From assembly GCF_017873395.1 (NCBI RefSeq), contig NZ_JAGGKC010000020.1, forward strand, positions 13,307 through 77,306: DNA of 64,000 nucleotides. The letters run 5' to 3'. Below, one piece after another: positions 42,303-51,235 of this stretch. Position 1 is the stretch's first letter. Each line of letters begins with the position of its first letter. The position numbers and the translations under genes are program-made. The notes below the pieces were generated by a model. It saw only the letters and a list, made by a program, of their open reading frames with translations. It did no database searches and had not been told where the DNA came from. This DNA comes from Youngiibacter multivorans (lineage in GTDB: Bacteria; Bacillota; Clostridia; Clostridiales; Clostridiaceae).

Positions 42303-43181
42303 CTATTTGATGTGTAGCGTTGCTGCCCCGAAAAGACCTGCCTTGTTTCCGAGCATAGCCTTCAAGAAGGCCACACCCTGGAAGCTTTCCATGATGAGCT
42401 CCCTTGACTTTTTCTCTATTGATTCCGCTGCTGTATCCTGTTCAAGGATTCCACCGCCAAGTATCAGTGCCTGTGGATTGAAGATGTGCACAAGGCTGGC
42501 AAGCCCCGTCGCCGCCTCACTCGACCACTCATCAAGGACACCTTTCATCAATCCATCGCCTTCTGATATCCTTGAGAAGAGCTCCCTTCCGTTTGTGACA
42601 GTTGGATCTGCTTTAGCAGCCATCTCCACCAGAAGCCTTGCCGAAGCATATGCCTCATAGCATCCCTTCATACCGCAGCTGCAATCTCTTCCACCCGGAT
42701 GCAGGATCATGTGCCCGAATTCTCCGGCAGATCCCCCGATTCCTCTATATAGCTTTCCTCCGAGAATTATCGCTCCTCCTATACCCGTTCCATATGTCAG
42801 GCACAGGTAGTCAGACAGTCCTTTGCCGGCACCCAGCCATCCTTCTCCAAGGGCTGCGCAGTTTACGTCGTTCTCGACTTCAACAGGTTTCTTAAATCTC
42901 TTCTCAAGTATATCCTTTACTTGGGTACCGGTATAGCCTGGAATGTTGTCATTGGCATAAATTATGCTTCCTTTTTTCCTGTCTACCTGTCCTGCAGTGC
43001 TAATGCCTATGGCATCGTAGCCTTCGAAGGCCTGGAGGCCTGAAATCAGATTCTCAATGACTCTTGCTCCGCCCTTTTTCCCCTCGGTAGGCACCTCAGT
43101 GAAATCGAAGATTTCACCCTCATCTGTCACTATCCCAAGCTTTATTGATGTCCCTCCGATATCTGCGCAAAGTATCCTCAT
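42303..43181 (-). CDS. nanK: ROK-family kinase, N-acetylmannosamine kinase
   Basis: The 292-residue ROK sugar kinase has LCADIGGTSIKLGI (ATP-binding, start), AALGEGWLGAGKG, GTGIGGAIILGG (about 132) and the zinc-binding HPGGRDCSCGMKGCYEAYAS (about 157), the ROK signature with its histidine and three cysteines. Directly next to nanE, it most likely phosphorylates N-acetylmannosamine; from sequence alone a glucokinase role cannot be excluded. AGGAGG precedes the ATG. Confidence 0.87.
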   Translation of the reverse strand: MRILCADIGGTSIKLGIVTDEGEIFDFTEVPTEGKKGGARVIENLISGLQAFEGYDAIGISTAGQVDRKKGSIIYANDNIPGYTGTQVKDILEKRFKKPVEVENDVNCAALGEGWLGAGKGLSDYLCLTYGTGIGGAIILGGKLYRGIGGSAGEFGHMILHPGGRDCSCGMKGCYEAYASARLLVEMAAKADPTVTNGRELFSRISEGDGLMKGVLDEWSSEAATGLASLVHIFNPQALILGGGILEQDTAAESIEKKSRELIMESFQGVAFLKAMLGNKAGLFGAATLHIK

Positions 43182-43192
43182 GACACTGCCTC

Positions 43193-43885
43193 CTATTTGT
43201 AAGCCGCCGCAATGAACCTCTTGGTTATTTCCATGGGTCTTGTTATTGCAGAACCGACCACTGCAGCATGGACCCCCAGATCAAGCACAGCCCTGAGCTC
43301 TTCTGGAGTTGATATCCCTCCCTCAGCTATTACCGGTGCATCCAGCTCCTTGACCATCCTTTCGATAAGGTCCAGTGCAGGAAGAACCCTTCCTTCCGTG
43401 TATGGGGTATATCCAGCCATTGTGCTTCCGATATAGTCGAATCCAAGCTCTGAAGCAAGCTTCGCCTCTTCAAAATTCGAGCAGTCAGCCATGAAGAGCT
43501 GATTTGGATATTTCGCCCTGATTATCGGAAATGCCTCTTTTATGGTCATTCCATCCGGTCTCATTCTGATTGTAGCATCAATCGCAATGATGTCCACACC
43601 CTCTTCGCAAAGGGCATCCACTTCCTTCATTGTGGGCGTGATATATACCTCAGAGCCCTCGTAATCCTGCTTTATGATGCCGATTATTGGAAGATCTACT
43701 GTCTTCTTGATTTCTCTTATATCAACTACGCTGTTAGCCCTTATTCCGCTTGCTCCGCCAAGAAAGGCAGCATAAGCCATCCTTCCCATTATGAACGCAC
43801 TGTGCAGTGGTTCATCCGCCAGCGCCTGGCATGATACTACCACCTTGTTCCTTATTGCCTCATGTACTTCCTGTTTTGTCCTCAT
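43193..43885 (-). CDS. nanE: N-acetylmannosamine-6-phosphate 2-epimerase
   Basis: NanE converts ManNAc-6-phosphate to GlcNAc-6-phosphate. The 230-residue TIM-barrel has VVSCQALADEPLHS at the start, AFLGGASGIRANSVVDI, DLPIIGIIKQDYEGSEVYITPT (about 70), IIAIDATIRMRPDG, LFMADCSNFEEAKLASELGFDYIGST and PVIAEGGISTPEEL. All are diagnostic. It overlaps the SGNH hydrolase gene by 4 bases. Confidence 0.95.
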   Translation of the reverse strand: MRTKQEVHEAIRNKVVVSCQALADEPLHSAFIMGRMAYAAFLGGASGIRANSVVDIREIKKTVDLPIIGIIKQDYEGSEVYITPTMKEVDALCEEGVDIIAIDATIRMRPDGMTIKEAFPIIRAKYPNQLFMADCSNFEEAKLASELGFDYIGSTMAGYTPYTEGRVLPALDLIERMVKELDAPVIAEGGISTPEELRAVLDLGVHAAVVGSAITRPMEITKRFIAAAYK

Positions 43886-44556
43886 ATGTCCTCCCTATTG
43901 TTCAGGTTTTCACCCGACATTATTCCGTTCACCAGCTCACCCATAAGGTCAGCCATCTTCCTGTGTCCATCAGCGTCCAGGTGCATATAGTCGATCCTGT
44001 TCATTCCTATCGTCTTTCCCGAATCGAAGAAGGGTATTCCCTCAAGCTCCAGCAAAGAGGATAGATTTTTGGCAAGGTCCCTGGATTTTAAATCGCAGCC
44101 TTTGCCCATAGCTGCACCGATCTCCGAATCGATGTAGCGCTCACCTATTACAGGAGGGCATACCACCAGGACCTTTGTCCCCGTTCCGCCAGGACCAGCC
44201 TTAACTGACCTTGCCTTTACAGCAAGCCTTGCTATTCCCTGAGCGATGTTCATGGATGTGAAGGAGAACCTTTCCTTGGTGTCATTCGTTCCCAGCATGA
44301 TTATCGCAAGCTCTACAGGGTTGTGGCTCATTAGGCATGGATGAATGTAGTCAAGTCCATTAAGACCTTCGAATAGCGGATCATCACAGACCGCTGTTCT
44401 ACCCGAGAGACCTTCAGAAATTACTTCCCATTCACTTCCAAGAAGCTCCTGAAGAAGTGTGGTCCACCTGACACTATCAGTAAACCTTCCGCCAGTCCCT
44501 GCATCATATCCCCATGTATTCGAATCGCCGAAGCAAACTATTCTTTTCCTGTCCAT
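43882..44556 (-). CDS. SGNH/GDSL hydrolase, possible sialate O-acetylesterase
   Basis: The 224-residue enzyme has the SGNH blocks: nucleophile Ser in IVCFGDSNTWGYD (about residue 11), Gly in SEGLSGRTA, Asn in IIMLGTNDTKERF (about 92) and the Asp/His pair in DYMHLDADGHRKMADL (about 193). It lacks a signal peptide, so it acts in the cytoplasm. It resembles arylesterase-type GDSL proteins; in this operon removal of O-acetyl groups from imported sialic acid is plausible but unproven. It overlaps its neighbours by 4 and 19 bases. Confidence 0.82.
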   Translation of the reverse strand: MDRKRIVCFGDSNTWGYDAGTGGRFTDSVRWTTLLQELLGSEWEVISEGLSGRTAVCDDPLFEGLNGLDYIHPCLMSHNPVELAIIMLGTNDTKERFSFTSMNIAQGIARLAVKARSVKAGPGGTGTKVLVVCPPVIGERYIDSEIGAAMGKGCDLKSRDLAKNLSSLLELEGIPFFDSGKTIGMNRIDYMHLDADGHRKMADLMGELVNGIMSGENLNNREDI

Positions 44557-45683
44557 GCGTTCTTCCCCTCTTCCTCGGATACCTTCCTCTGATAAGCCAC
44601 TTCATATTCGTCAGGATCAAAATTGACCGCGACTGGTCTTCCCGTCCATGCTGACAGGTATGCTGCGTTAACCGCTCTCACCGTGTCCCTTCCACCCCTG
44701 AAGGAGCACTGAATGTCCTTTGCTCCATCAATTGCGTCCACGAAATTCTGTATTGTTGCTGCCTGCTCCACTTTGTTGGGAACTATCGGAATTTCCTCGA
44801 AGGCTTCAGTCCATGGCACCTTTGTAAAGTAGCCGGTTTCAGTCCTTGCAAATTCCTCCTCAGGCATCGAGAGTGTTCTCACCGTAAGCCTTGAATCATC
44901 CTCAACGATGATCTGACCTCTGTCAAAGGACAGCTCCAGCCTGTTTGTTCCCGGGCACTCGTGGGTAGATGCGGTGAAAGTACCTGTAGCGCCGTTCTCG
45001 TAGAACAGAACAAGTGTCACATCATTTTCAGTGGTCACAGGCCGGTGCAGCCCTTCTGCAGTGTAGGCTGAGATTCTCTCAGGCATCCCTGCTATCCAAA
45101 GCAGGAGGTCGAACTGATGCACCGCCTGGTTCATGAGCACTCCGCCGGCCTCAGTCTTCCAGCTCCCTCTCCAGGAGCCAGACCTGTAGTAGGCATAGGT
45201 CCTGTACAGGTTGGTTATCTGCCATGATGAACGTCTAAGTTCCCCAAGGCTTCCCGATCGGACAATATCCCATACCTTCCTGTATAATTTGTTAGCTCTC
45301 CTGTTTACCATTACCCCTGCTGCAAGGTCAGGTCTGCCATCAGCCAATGTGACAAGCCTCTCTACTTCAATGGTACTTACTCCAAGAGGCTTATCGACAA
45401 GTACGCTTATCCCTCTGGCAATGGCTTCTTCAGCCATTTTTGCATGAAGTGTGTGTGGAGTCGTTATTATCACACCATCCACGAGGCCTGAATCAAGCAT
45501 GTCAGTATAACTGTCGAATATCCTGATGTCAGAAATCCCGCACTTTTTTGCAGCTTCCTCCGCCTTAACGGTATTTCTCGAGGATAGGGCTGCTAAAGCT
45601 GCTCCATCCACCATACCTTCACCGAAGATCGACATGTAGTCTCCTGCTATCTGGCCTATTCCTGCTATCCCGATCCTTTTCAT
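44538..45683 (-). CDS. Gfo/Idh/MocA oxidoreductase, possibly NanOx/YjhC-like
   Basis: The 381-residue protein has an N-terminal NAD-binding Rossmann fold (IGIAGIGQIAGDYMSI) and the family's lysine motif SVLVDKPLGVSTIEVERL (about 95), then the C-terminal alpha/beta domain with GGVLMNQAVHQFDLLLWIAG (about 180; conserved His). YjhC/RgNanOx of the same family interconvert 2,7-anhydro-Neu5Ac and Neu5Ac and lie in sialic acid operons, so that reaction is the best guess. It overlaps the FAD enzyme gene by 4 bases. Confidence 0.82.
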   Translation of the reverse strand: MKRIGIAGIGQIAGDYMSIFGEGMVDGAALAALSSRNTVKAEEAAKKCGISDIRIFDSYTDMLDSGLVDGVIITTPHTLHAKMAEEAIARGISVLVDKPLGVSTIEVERLVTLADGRPDLAAGVMVNRRANKLYRKVWDIVRSGSLGELRRSSWQITNLYRTYAYYRSGSWRGSWKTEAGGVLMNQAVHQFDLLLWIAGMPERISAYTAEGLHRPVTTENDVTLVLFYENGATGTFTASTHECPGTNRLELSFDRGQIIVEDDSRLTVRTLSMPEEEFARTETGYFTKVPWTEAFEEIPIVPNKVEQAATIQNFVDAIDGAKDIQCSFRGGRDTVRAVNAAYLSAWTGRPVAVNFDPDEYEVAYQRKVSEEEGKNAWTGKE

Positions 45684-47350
45684 TCATTGCCTCCCATGTA
45701 TGCTGCTATTGGTTCTCCATTTTCAAACTTTACCCTGATCATCGTTACAAGGCTTTCATCCTTTTGGGGATAGTCCTCCCTGTAATGTGAGCCTCTGCTC
45801 TCCTTCCTCAGGTCCATGGCTTCAATGCATGCCTTTGCCATTTCAACTGATGAAAGAAGTCTGTTCGAATCAAGGTATTCAAGCATGTATGAATCCGAGG
45901 ATCCATTCTTTGTCAAACACCTGCCTTTTTCAAGCACCAGGGAACCAATGAAATCCCTCACTCTCTCAAGGCTTTCTCTGCTTCTCGAAAGAAATGCATC
46001 CCTGTACATGACCTCTCTGAGAGCCTCCAGCTTTTCTTTTGCATTCTTTATGCTGAAGACTTCAAGTTCAGCTTCATCAGGCTCAGCTGCTTTATCCGTA
46101 TCATTATTTCTCTTGTATCCCGCTGCCGACCTTCCAGCCTTGAAGCCGAACACAATTCCATTTGCTGTGGAAAGTCCTCCGATCCTGTCAGCACCATGCA
46201 TTCCGCCTGTGCATTCTCCGCAGGCATAAAGTCCTGGAACCGAAGTCTTGGCATTTTCATCGATTTCGATCCCGCCATTTGATGCATGCATGAACGGTGC
46301 CAGAATGATCTCTTCCTCAGCTGATACTCCCTTTTCTTCCTTTAGCCACCTGAAGTATTCCTTTACGAATTCACTTCCGGCATTGAGCCTATCAAGGTCG
46401 TACCTTAAGTTAAGCCCATCTGTCTTTTCTCTCTCCATCTCCTTTGCAAAGGAGATGTCCAGGTACCTTGAGATCGTCTCTGATGAGAACGGTCCGTGCA
46501 GGCTTCTTGCATCAAGAACCTCCTGCTCCGTAAGTCCTTCCGGAAGGTATTTCCCGATGAAGTCATTACCATCCCTATCAGTGAACCTTGATGCGAAAAA
46601 GGTCTTTTCATTGTATATGGTCTTGAATGACGGCCTTACGAATCCCAGCATTATCTGCATGAACTCAAGGTTCACCGCACTAGCTCCTGCCCTCATGGCA
46701 GCCGCAGTTCCTGTTGCATCCACATCATCTGTTGTAAGTCTTCTCTTGTATAATCCGCCAAGGCCCCCGCTAGCGAGTATGACAGCTTTTGCAGCGATAT
46801 ACACTGGATCCTTTTTATTCAGGACTCCGACTGCACCGCTGACTATTCCATCATTCATTGCAAGCTCCGTCATCTGGAAGAACGGGAGTGTCTTCACTCC
46901 TGATTCCTCGAGTATCAAGGGCAGGCTGCTAAGGAGCTTCTTCTTTGTGAGCCCTCTCCATCTCCTGTGCTTGTGGTCGAAGCAGGGAATATACTCCTTC
47001 TCTCCTTTGGCATCCTCAGAGGGCTTCATGAGCTCGACTCCCAAAGACTCAAGCTCGTCAACCGAGCTGTTAAGCCCTTCGACGAAAGCTCTTGCAACCT
47101 TCTCGTCTATCATCCCTGACCCTACGCTCCTGATGGTTTCAAGGAGTTCACCATTATCTTCCTCTCCATCCGGACCTACCAGACCGAAGCCCCAGGTACC
47201 AGGATAGAATGTGGAGCCTGAGAATATATTGGCCGAGGAGGTGAGGAGCACACTCCTCCCCTCCCTGGCAGCTGATATTGCTGCACAAACCCCTGCAATT
47301 CCAGATCCAATTACCAGGATGTCGGTCTCTATGCTTTTCCTAAGCTTCAT
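45680..47350 (-). CDS. FAD-dependent oxidoreductase (fumarate reductase/aspartate oxidase-like)
   Basis: The 556-residue flavoprotein has the dinucleotide-binding motif DILVIGSGIAGVCAAISAA (about residue 11), AVILASGGLGGLY (about 183), and the second FAD block VPGLYACGECTGGMHGADRIGGLSTANGIVFGFKAGRSAA (about 375; split motif), then the C-terminal helical domain (about 440-556) of the SdhA/NadB superfamily. No heme or FMN domain and no signal peptide are seen. It lies inside the nan operon with overlaps on both sides (11 and 4 bases), which is not a usual place. The substrate is unknown. Confidence 0.82.
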   Translation of the reverse strand: MKLRKSIETDILVIGSGIAGVCAAISAAREGRSVLLTSSANIFSGSTFYPGTWGFGLVGPDGEEDNGELLETIRSVGSGMIDEKVARAFVEGLNSSVDELESLGVELMKPSEDAKGEKEYIPCFDHKHRRWRGLTKKKLLSSLPLILEESGVKTLPFFQMTELAMNDGIVSGAVGVLNKKDPVYIAAKAVILASGGLGGLYKRRLTTDDVDATGTAAAMRAGASAVNLEFMQIMLGFVRPSFKTIYNEKTFFASRFTDRDGNDFIGKYLPEGLTEQEVLDARSLHGPFSSETISRYLDISFAKEMEREKTDGLNLRYDLDRLNAGSEFVKEYFRWLKEEKGVSAEEEIILAPFMHASNGGIEIDENAKTSVPGLYACGECTGGMHGADRIGGLSTANGIVFGFKAGRSAAGYKRNNDTDKAAEPDEAELEVFSIKNAKEKLEALREVMYRDAFLSRSRESLERVRDFIGSLVLEKGRCLTKNGSSDSYMLEYLDSNRLLSSVEMAKACIEAMDLRKESRGSHYREDYPQKDESLVTMIRVKFENGEPIAAYMGGNE

Positions 47351-48284
47351 TCTTTTCTAAAGTATCTATGAATTTAACATCAGTCAGCGAAAGTCTCTTC
47401 TTGAGAGCTATGAAATCCTTTCTGATTGACGCCTCTTCAGCCTCAGTGAAGTTGGAGAAAGGCTTCCTTGCATAGCCTGCAGGAACTCCAATCCACCTGT
47501 TTATCGCCTTAAGCAGCGACATAAGGCTTCCGTACTTGAGCATCTGCATGATTACCTCGACACCCTGTTTCATGACATTGTTCGCCTTCTCGATGTCTCC
47601 CTTGACGAAAGCATCGTATATGGCAAGGAATGTATCAGGTATAGCATTGTAGGTCGAACCGATTATTCCGTCTGATCCTGCAAGAAGTCCTGAAAGGGCC
47701 ATCTCATCAGCACCGGAATATACCATGAAATCCGGACCGATGTCTGACTTCAGCTGAGTTATCTCGAAATGTGTGGTTGATGTGTATTTTATTCCCTTAA
47801 CTCCCGGAATCTTGGCAAGCTTTACCAGAGTTCCGTATCCCATGAGTCCTGCAAGAGGTATGTTGTATATTATCATCGGAAGCGGACTTGCCTCTGCAAG
47901 GTCCGTGTAGAAGCCTATGATCTGCTCCTCTGAAAACTTGTAGTAGAAGGGTGGCACTGAAGATATGGCATCCGCGCCAGATTCGTAAGCGTGAACAGTA
48001 AGATCCTTTGAAAGCTTGGTGGATATTGCACCTACATGGACTATTACAGGAATCTTTCCCTTTACCTCGTCCATTACGATCTCAACTGCCTTTTTCCTCT
48101 CATCCTGTGACATGAGGAAGCCTTCTCCTGTTGAACCGACAATATAAAGTCCGTGTACACCCACACCGATGAGGTGTGATACGAGAGCTCTCAGGCCCTT
48201 CTCATCAAGTTCCTCCTCCGCAGTAAACGGGGTTAAAAGTGCAGGTATTACTCCCTTGATCTCTGATATGTTAAAATTAGCCAT
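47340..48284 (-). CDS. nanA: N-acetylneuraminate lyase (DapA/NanA family)
   Basis: The lyase splits N-acetylneuraminate into pyruvate and N-acetylmannosamine. The 314-residue TIM-barrel has GLYIVGSTGEGFLMSQDER (about 46), SVPPFYYKFSEEQI (about 109), the tyrosine in PMIIYNIPLAGLMG (about 136) and the Schiff-base Lys in GVKGIKYTSTTHFE (about 164). The GIKYTS form and neighbours nanE/nanK favour NanA over dihydrodipicolinate synthase. It overlaps the transporter ATPase gene by 8 bases. Confidence 0.88.
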   Translation of the reverse strand: MANFNISEIKGVIPALLTPFTAEEELDEKGLRALVSHLIGVGVHGLYIVGSTGEGFLMSQDERKKAVEIVMDEVKGKIPVIVHVGAISTKLSKDLTVHAYESGADAISSVPPFYYKFSEEQIIGFYTDLAEASPLPMIIYNIPLAGLMGYGTLVKLAKIPGVKGIKYTSTTHFEITQLKSDIGPDFMVYSGADEMALSGLLAGSDGIIGSTYNAIPDTFLAIYDAFVKGDIEKANNVMKQGVEVIMQMLKYGSLMSLLKAINRWIGVPAGYARKPFSNFTEAEEASIRKDFIALKKRLSLTDVKFIDTLEKNEA

Positions 48285-49302
48285 TCTTCACATTCCTTTC
48301 GATTTCTTCATCTACAAAGTGGCAAGCGACATGGTGTTTGCTTCCGTCAATATCGTATTCCTTAAGTTCAGGCTTTTCCGTTTTGCACCTTTCCATGCAA
48401 TATGAGCATCTGGGGTGGAAGGTACAGCCTGAAGGCGGTTTGGAAGGACTGGGGACATCTCCCTCAAGTATTATCCTGTTTGTCTTCCTGTCGGGTTCAG
48501 CGACGAATATTGCTGAGAGCAGTGCCTGTGTGTATGGATGGAGCTTGTTCCTGTATAGCTCGTCAGCATCTGCCAGCTCAACTATCCTTCCAAGGTACAT
48601 TACAGCGATCCTGTCGCTTATGTACTCGACGACGCTCAGGTCGTGGGTTATGAATATGTAGGTAAGCTGCCTTTCTTCCTTGAGCTTCTTGAGCAGGTTC
48701 AGCACCTGTGCCTGTATGGACACGTCCAGTGCGCTTACCGCTTCATCGCATACTATGAGCTCAGGATTTACTGAAAGAGCTCTCGCTATTCCTATCCTCT
48801 GCCTCTGACCGCCTGAGAACTCATGGGGATATCTGTCCATGTATTCCCTTCTCATGTTGACAGCCTCAAGAAGGTCTCCGATTATTTTCCTTCTTTCCTC
48901 CCTGGTCTTTACCCCGAATTTCTTCAGAGGATCCTCAAGGGACTGGAAGATGGTGAATGCAGGATTTAAAGATGAGTGTGGATCCTGGAAAACTATCTGC
49001 AGCTTCTTTCTTGCATTGTCCAGCTCGCTGCCAGGAAGCTTCCTCAGGTCTTTCATCCCATCCTCGAATTTGTATTCCATGGTCCCGTCTGTAGCCTTGA
49101 TAAGCTGCAGTATGGATTTCCCAAGCGTTGTCTTTCCACAGCCTGACTCCCCGACAAGTCCAAGGGTCTCGCCCTTGTACACATCGATGGAAATATCATC
49201 CACAGCCTTGACATAGCCCACTGTCTTTTTCAGGACTCCCTTTTTGACAGGGAAATATGTCTTGACGTTTTTTAGACTCAGGAGAACTTCCTTATTTTCC
49301 AT
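48277..49302 (-). CDS. Opp/Dpp-type ABC transporter ATPase, second
   Basis: The 341-residue OppF/DppF-like ATPase has Walker A GLVGESGCGKTTLGK (about residue 51), signature FSGGQRQRIGIARAL, Walker B LIVCDEAVSALDV and the C-terminal oligopeptide-transporter domain with CTFHPRCSYCMERCKTEKP, whose four cysteines may hold an iron-sulfur cluster. It pairs with the ATPase upstream (overlap 11 bases). Together with nanA downstream, it most likely powers sialic acid import. Confidence 0.9.
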   Translation of the reverse strand: MENKEVLLSLKNVKTYFPVKKGVLKKTVGYVKAVDDISIDVYKGETLGLVGESGCGKTTLGKSILQLIKATDGTMEYKFEDGMKDLRKLPGSELDNARKKLQIVFQDPHSSLNPAFTIFQSLEDPLKKFGVKTREERRKIIGDLLEAVNMRREYMDRYPHEFSGGQRQRIGIARALSVNPELIVCDEAVSALDVSIQAQVLNLLKKLKEERQLTYIFITHDLSVVEYISDRIAVMYLGRIVELADADELYRNKLHPYTQALLSAIFVAEPDRKTNRIILEGDVPSPSKPPSGCTFHPRCSYCMERCKTEKPELKEYDIDGSKHHVACHFVDEEIERNVKNG

Positions 49303-50299
49303 TTGAAAGCACCTCCTTATAGTGCCAGCATCGTACCATGTGGTTGCCTTCGACTATTTCTTCGCCAGGCATCTCCATGCACTTGTCTGTTGCAAAATCG
49401 CATCTGTCCTTAAACTGGCAGCCAACTGGCCTGTTGTATGGGTCCGGTGTTGATCCCCTGATTGGCTTCAGGTCCTGGTTCCTGCCCTTACCGAGTATCG
49501 GTATGGACTGGAGCAGTCCCCTTGTATATGGATGAGCCGGATTAGTCAGCACTTCCTTGGTAACTCCGCTTTCAACGATGTTTCCCATGTACATGACAGC
49601 AACCTCGTCGGAAACCTCGTTGACAACGCCCATGTCGTGGGTTATCAGAAGAACCGCCGTGTTGAATTCCTTCTTCAGCTTCATGATCAGCTCGAATATC
49701 TGTGCCTGGATCGTAACGTCCAGGGCAGTAGTCGGTTCGTCCGCGATAAGTACCTTCGGATTGCAGCTCATTGCCATGGCAATCATGGCCCTCTGCCTCA
49801 TTCCTCCTGAGAACTGATGAGGATATTCATTGACCCTCTGCTCAGGATTTGGTATTCCCATTAAAGTAAGGAGCTCTATTGATCTTGCATGAGCTTCCTT
49901 GCCGGTCATTTTGGTGTGAGCCTTCAGGTTTTCTGAAATCTGGAAACCTACCGAATAAACCGGATTAAGGGCGGTCATCGGGTCTTGGAATATCATAGCG
50001 ATATCCCCACCCCTTATGGACCTCATCTTCTTTCCGTTCTTCGGAAGCTGGTCTATCCTTATCTCTTCATTGTCAGAGTAATAGGTGATCGAGCCTTCCT
50101 CAATCCTTGAAAGATCAGGCAGAAGCTGCATTATCGATGCTGCTGTTACGCTCTTTCCGCAGCCCGATTCACCTACGACACAAAGTGTCCTTCCCTTCCT
50201 GATGTCAAAGGATACTCCGTTAAGAGCCCTGTTGCACCTTTCGTTTGTATAGAAATATGTCTTGAGATTATTTACACTTATTATCTTGTCCTGTTCCAT
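49292..50299 (-). CDS. Opp/Dpp-type ABC transporter ATPase, first
   Basis: The 335-residue OppD/DppD-like ATPase has Walker A CVVGESGCGKSVTAASI (about residue 39), signature FSGGMRQRAMIAMAMSC, Walker B VLIADEPTTALDV, and the C-terminal CQFKDRCDFATDKC cysteine block. It forms the heterodimeric ATPase with the following gene. GGAGGCAG precedes the ATG and 10 bases separate it from the permease gene upstream. Confidence 0.9.
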   Translation of the reverse strand: MEQDKIISVNNLKTYFYTNERCNRALNGVSFDIRKGRTLCVVGESGCGKSVTAASIMQLLPDLSRIEEGSITYYSDNEEIRIDQLPKNGKKMRSIRGGDIAMIFQDPMTALNPVYSVGFQISENLKAHTKMTGKEAHARSIELLTLMGIPNPEQRVNEYPHQFSGGMRQRAMIAMAMSCNPKVLIADEPTTALDVTIQAQIFELIMKLKKEFNTAVLLITHDMGVVNEVSDEVAVMYMGNIVESGVTKEVLTNPAHPYTRGLLQSIPILGKGRNQDLKPIRGSTPDPYNRPVGCQFKDRCDFATDKCMEMPGEEIVEGNHMVRCWHYKEVLSNGK

Positions 50300-50309
50300 C
50301 GCTGCCTCC

Positions 50310-51227
50310 TTAACCCTGCTGCGTCGGGTCCGCAGAATCTCTCAGACCGTCACCCATGAAGTTGACGCTCATAACGAAGAGAGATATTATAAGCCCTACT
50401 GGAAGCCAGATCCACCAGTTCCGAAGAAGGACTGTCTGGTCCTGCGCTGCATTGAGAATGTTGCCCCATGTGGCTATTTCCAGAGGTACACCGAGTCCGA
50501 GGAATGACAGTGACGCCTCCTCAAGTATGAACATGGCGGTGCTTAGCGTTATGTTTACAAGTATCGGTCCGATTGCATTAGGCAGCATGTGCTTATAGCA
50601 GACTATGACGTCGCTTAGTCCGAAAGCCTTCAGTGCCTGTACATATTCTTCCTCTCTTATCGACAGCATCCTCGCCCTTGTCATTCTGTACACGCTTCCC
50701 CATCCGGTAGCGATGAATATGATGAGAAGGTTCCTGAGGCTCTGCCCGAGGATCGTAACTAGAAGAAGCACCAGTACTATCTGTGGAAACGACATGAATA
50801 TCTCGGATATCCTTAGTATCGTCCTGTCTATGACTCCACCCTTATAGCCTGCGTATGCTCCTAGGAGCACTCCTATTGTGGCCGCTCCAAGAGCGCTTCC
50901 AAGACCTACAAGTATGGAGATCCTTCCTCCATACAGGACCCTTGAGAAGATGTCCCTTCCTATCTTGTCAGTTCCAAGGATGTGCTCTGCGCTAGGAGGC
51001 TGAAGCACACTCTGCATATCAACTCCAAGAGGGTCATAGCTTGTCAGCAGGGGAGCAAGAATCGAAGCTAGTATTATGACTGCAAAAATCACCATACCTA
51101 GAAGCGCAAGCTTGTTCTTCAGGAGCTTCCTGAGGCTCCTGTTCATGGTCTTACCACCGCTTTGTCCAGCTTCCTCCATGGCCCTTATCTTATCGAATTT
51201 TTTATTTAGTCTCTTGTTTACTGCCAT
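50310..51227 (-). CDS. Opp/Dpp-type ABC transporter permease, DppC-like
   Basis: The 305-residue protein has the N-terminal OppC_N segment (about 30-80, LALLGMVIFAVIILASILAPL), the HILGTDKIGRDIFSRVLYGGRISI block (about 85) typical of DppC, and five further hydrophobic segments with the EAA loop EEYVQALKAFGLSDVIVCYKHMLPNA (about 197). It pairs with the DppB-like permease upstream. Substrate is inferred from the operon: sialic acid. Confidence 0.9.
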   Translation of the reverse strand: MAVNKRLNKKFDKIRAMEEAGQSGGKTMNRSLRKLLKNKLALLGMVIFAVIILASILAPLLTSYDPLGVDMQSVLQPPSAEHILGTDKIGRDIFSRVLYGGRISILVGLGSALGAATIGVLLGAYAGYKGGVIDRTILRISEIFMSFPQIVLVLLLVTILGQSLRNLLIIFIATGWGSVYRMTRARMLSIREEEYVQALKAFGLSDVIVCYKHMLPNAIGPILVNITLSTAMFILEEASLSFLGLGVPLEIATWGNILNAAQDQTVLLRNWWIWLPVGLIISLFVMSVNFMGDGLRDSADPTQQG

Positions 51228-51235
51228 GTCTCCTC

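Noticed and set aside
46248..47207. 319-residue plus-strand open frame opposite the FAD enzyme gene
   Set aside because: It is the shadow of the flavoprotein gene, which has clear FAD motifs and operon overlaps; the shadow has no recognisable domain.
47340..48284. Dihydrodipicolinate synthase (dapA)
   Set aside because: GIKYTS around the Schiff-base lysine and the nanE/nanK/nagB context favour N-acetylneuraminate lyase.
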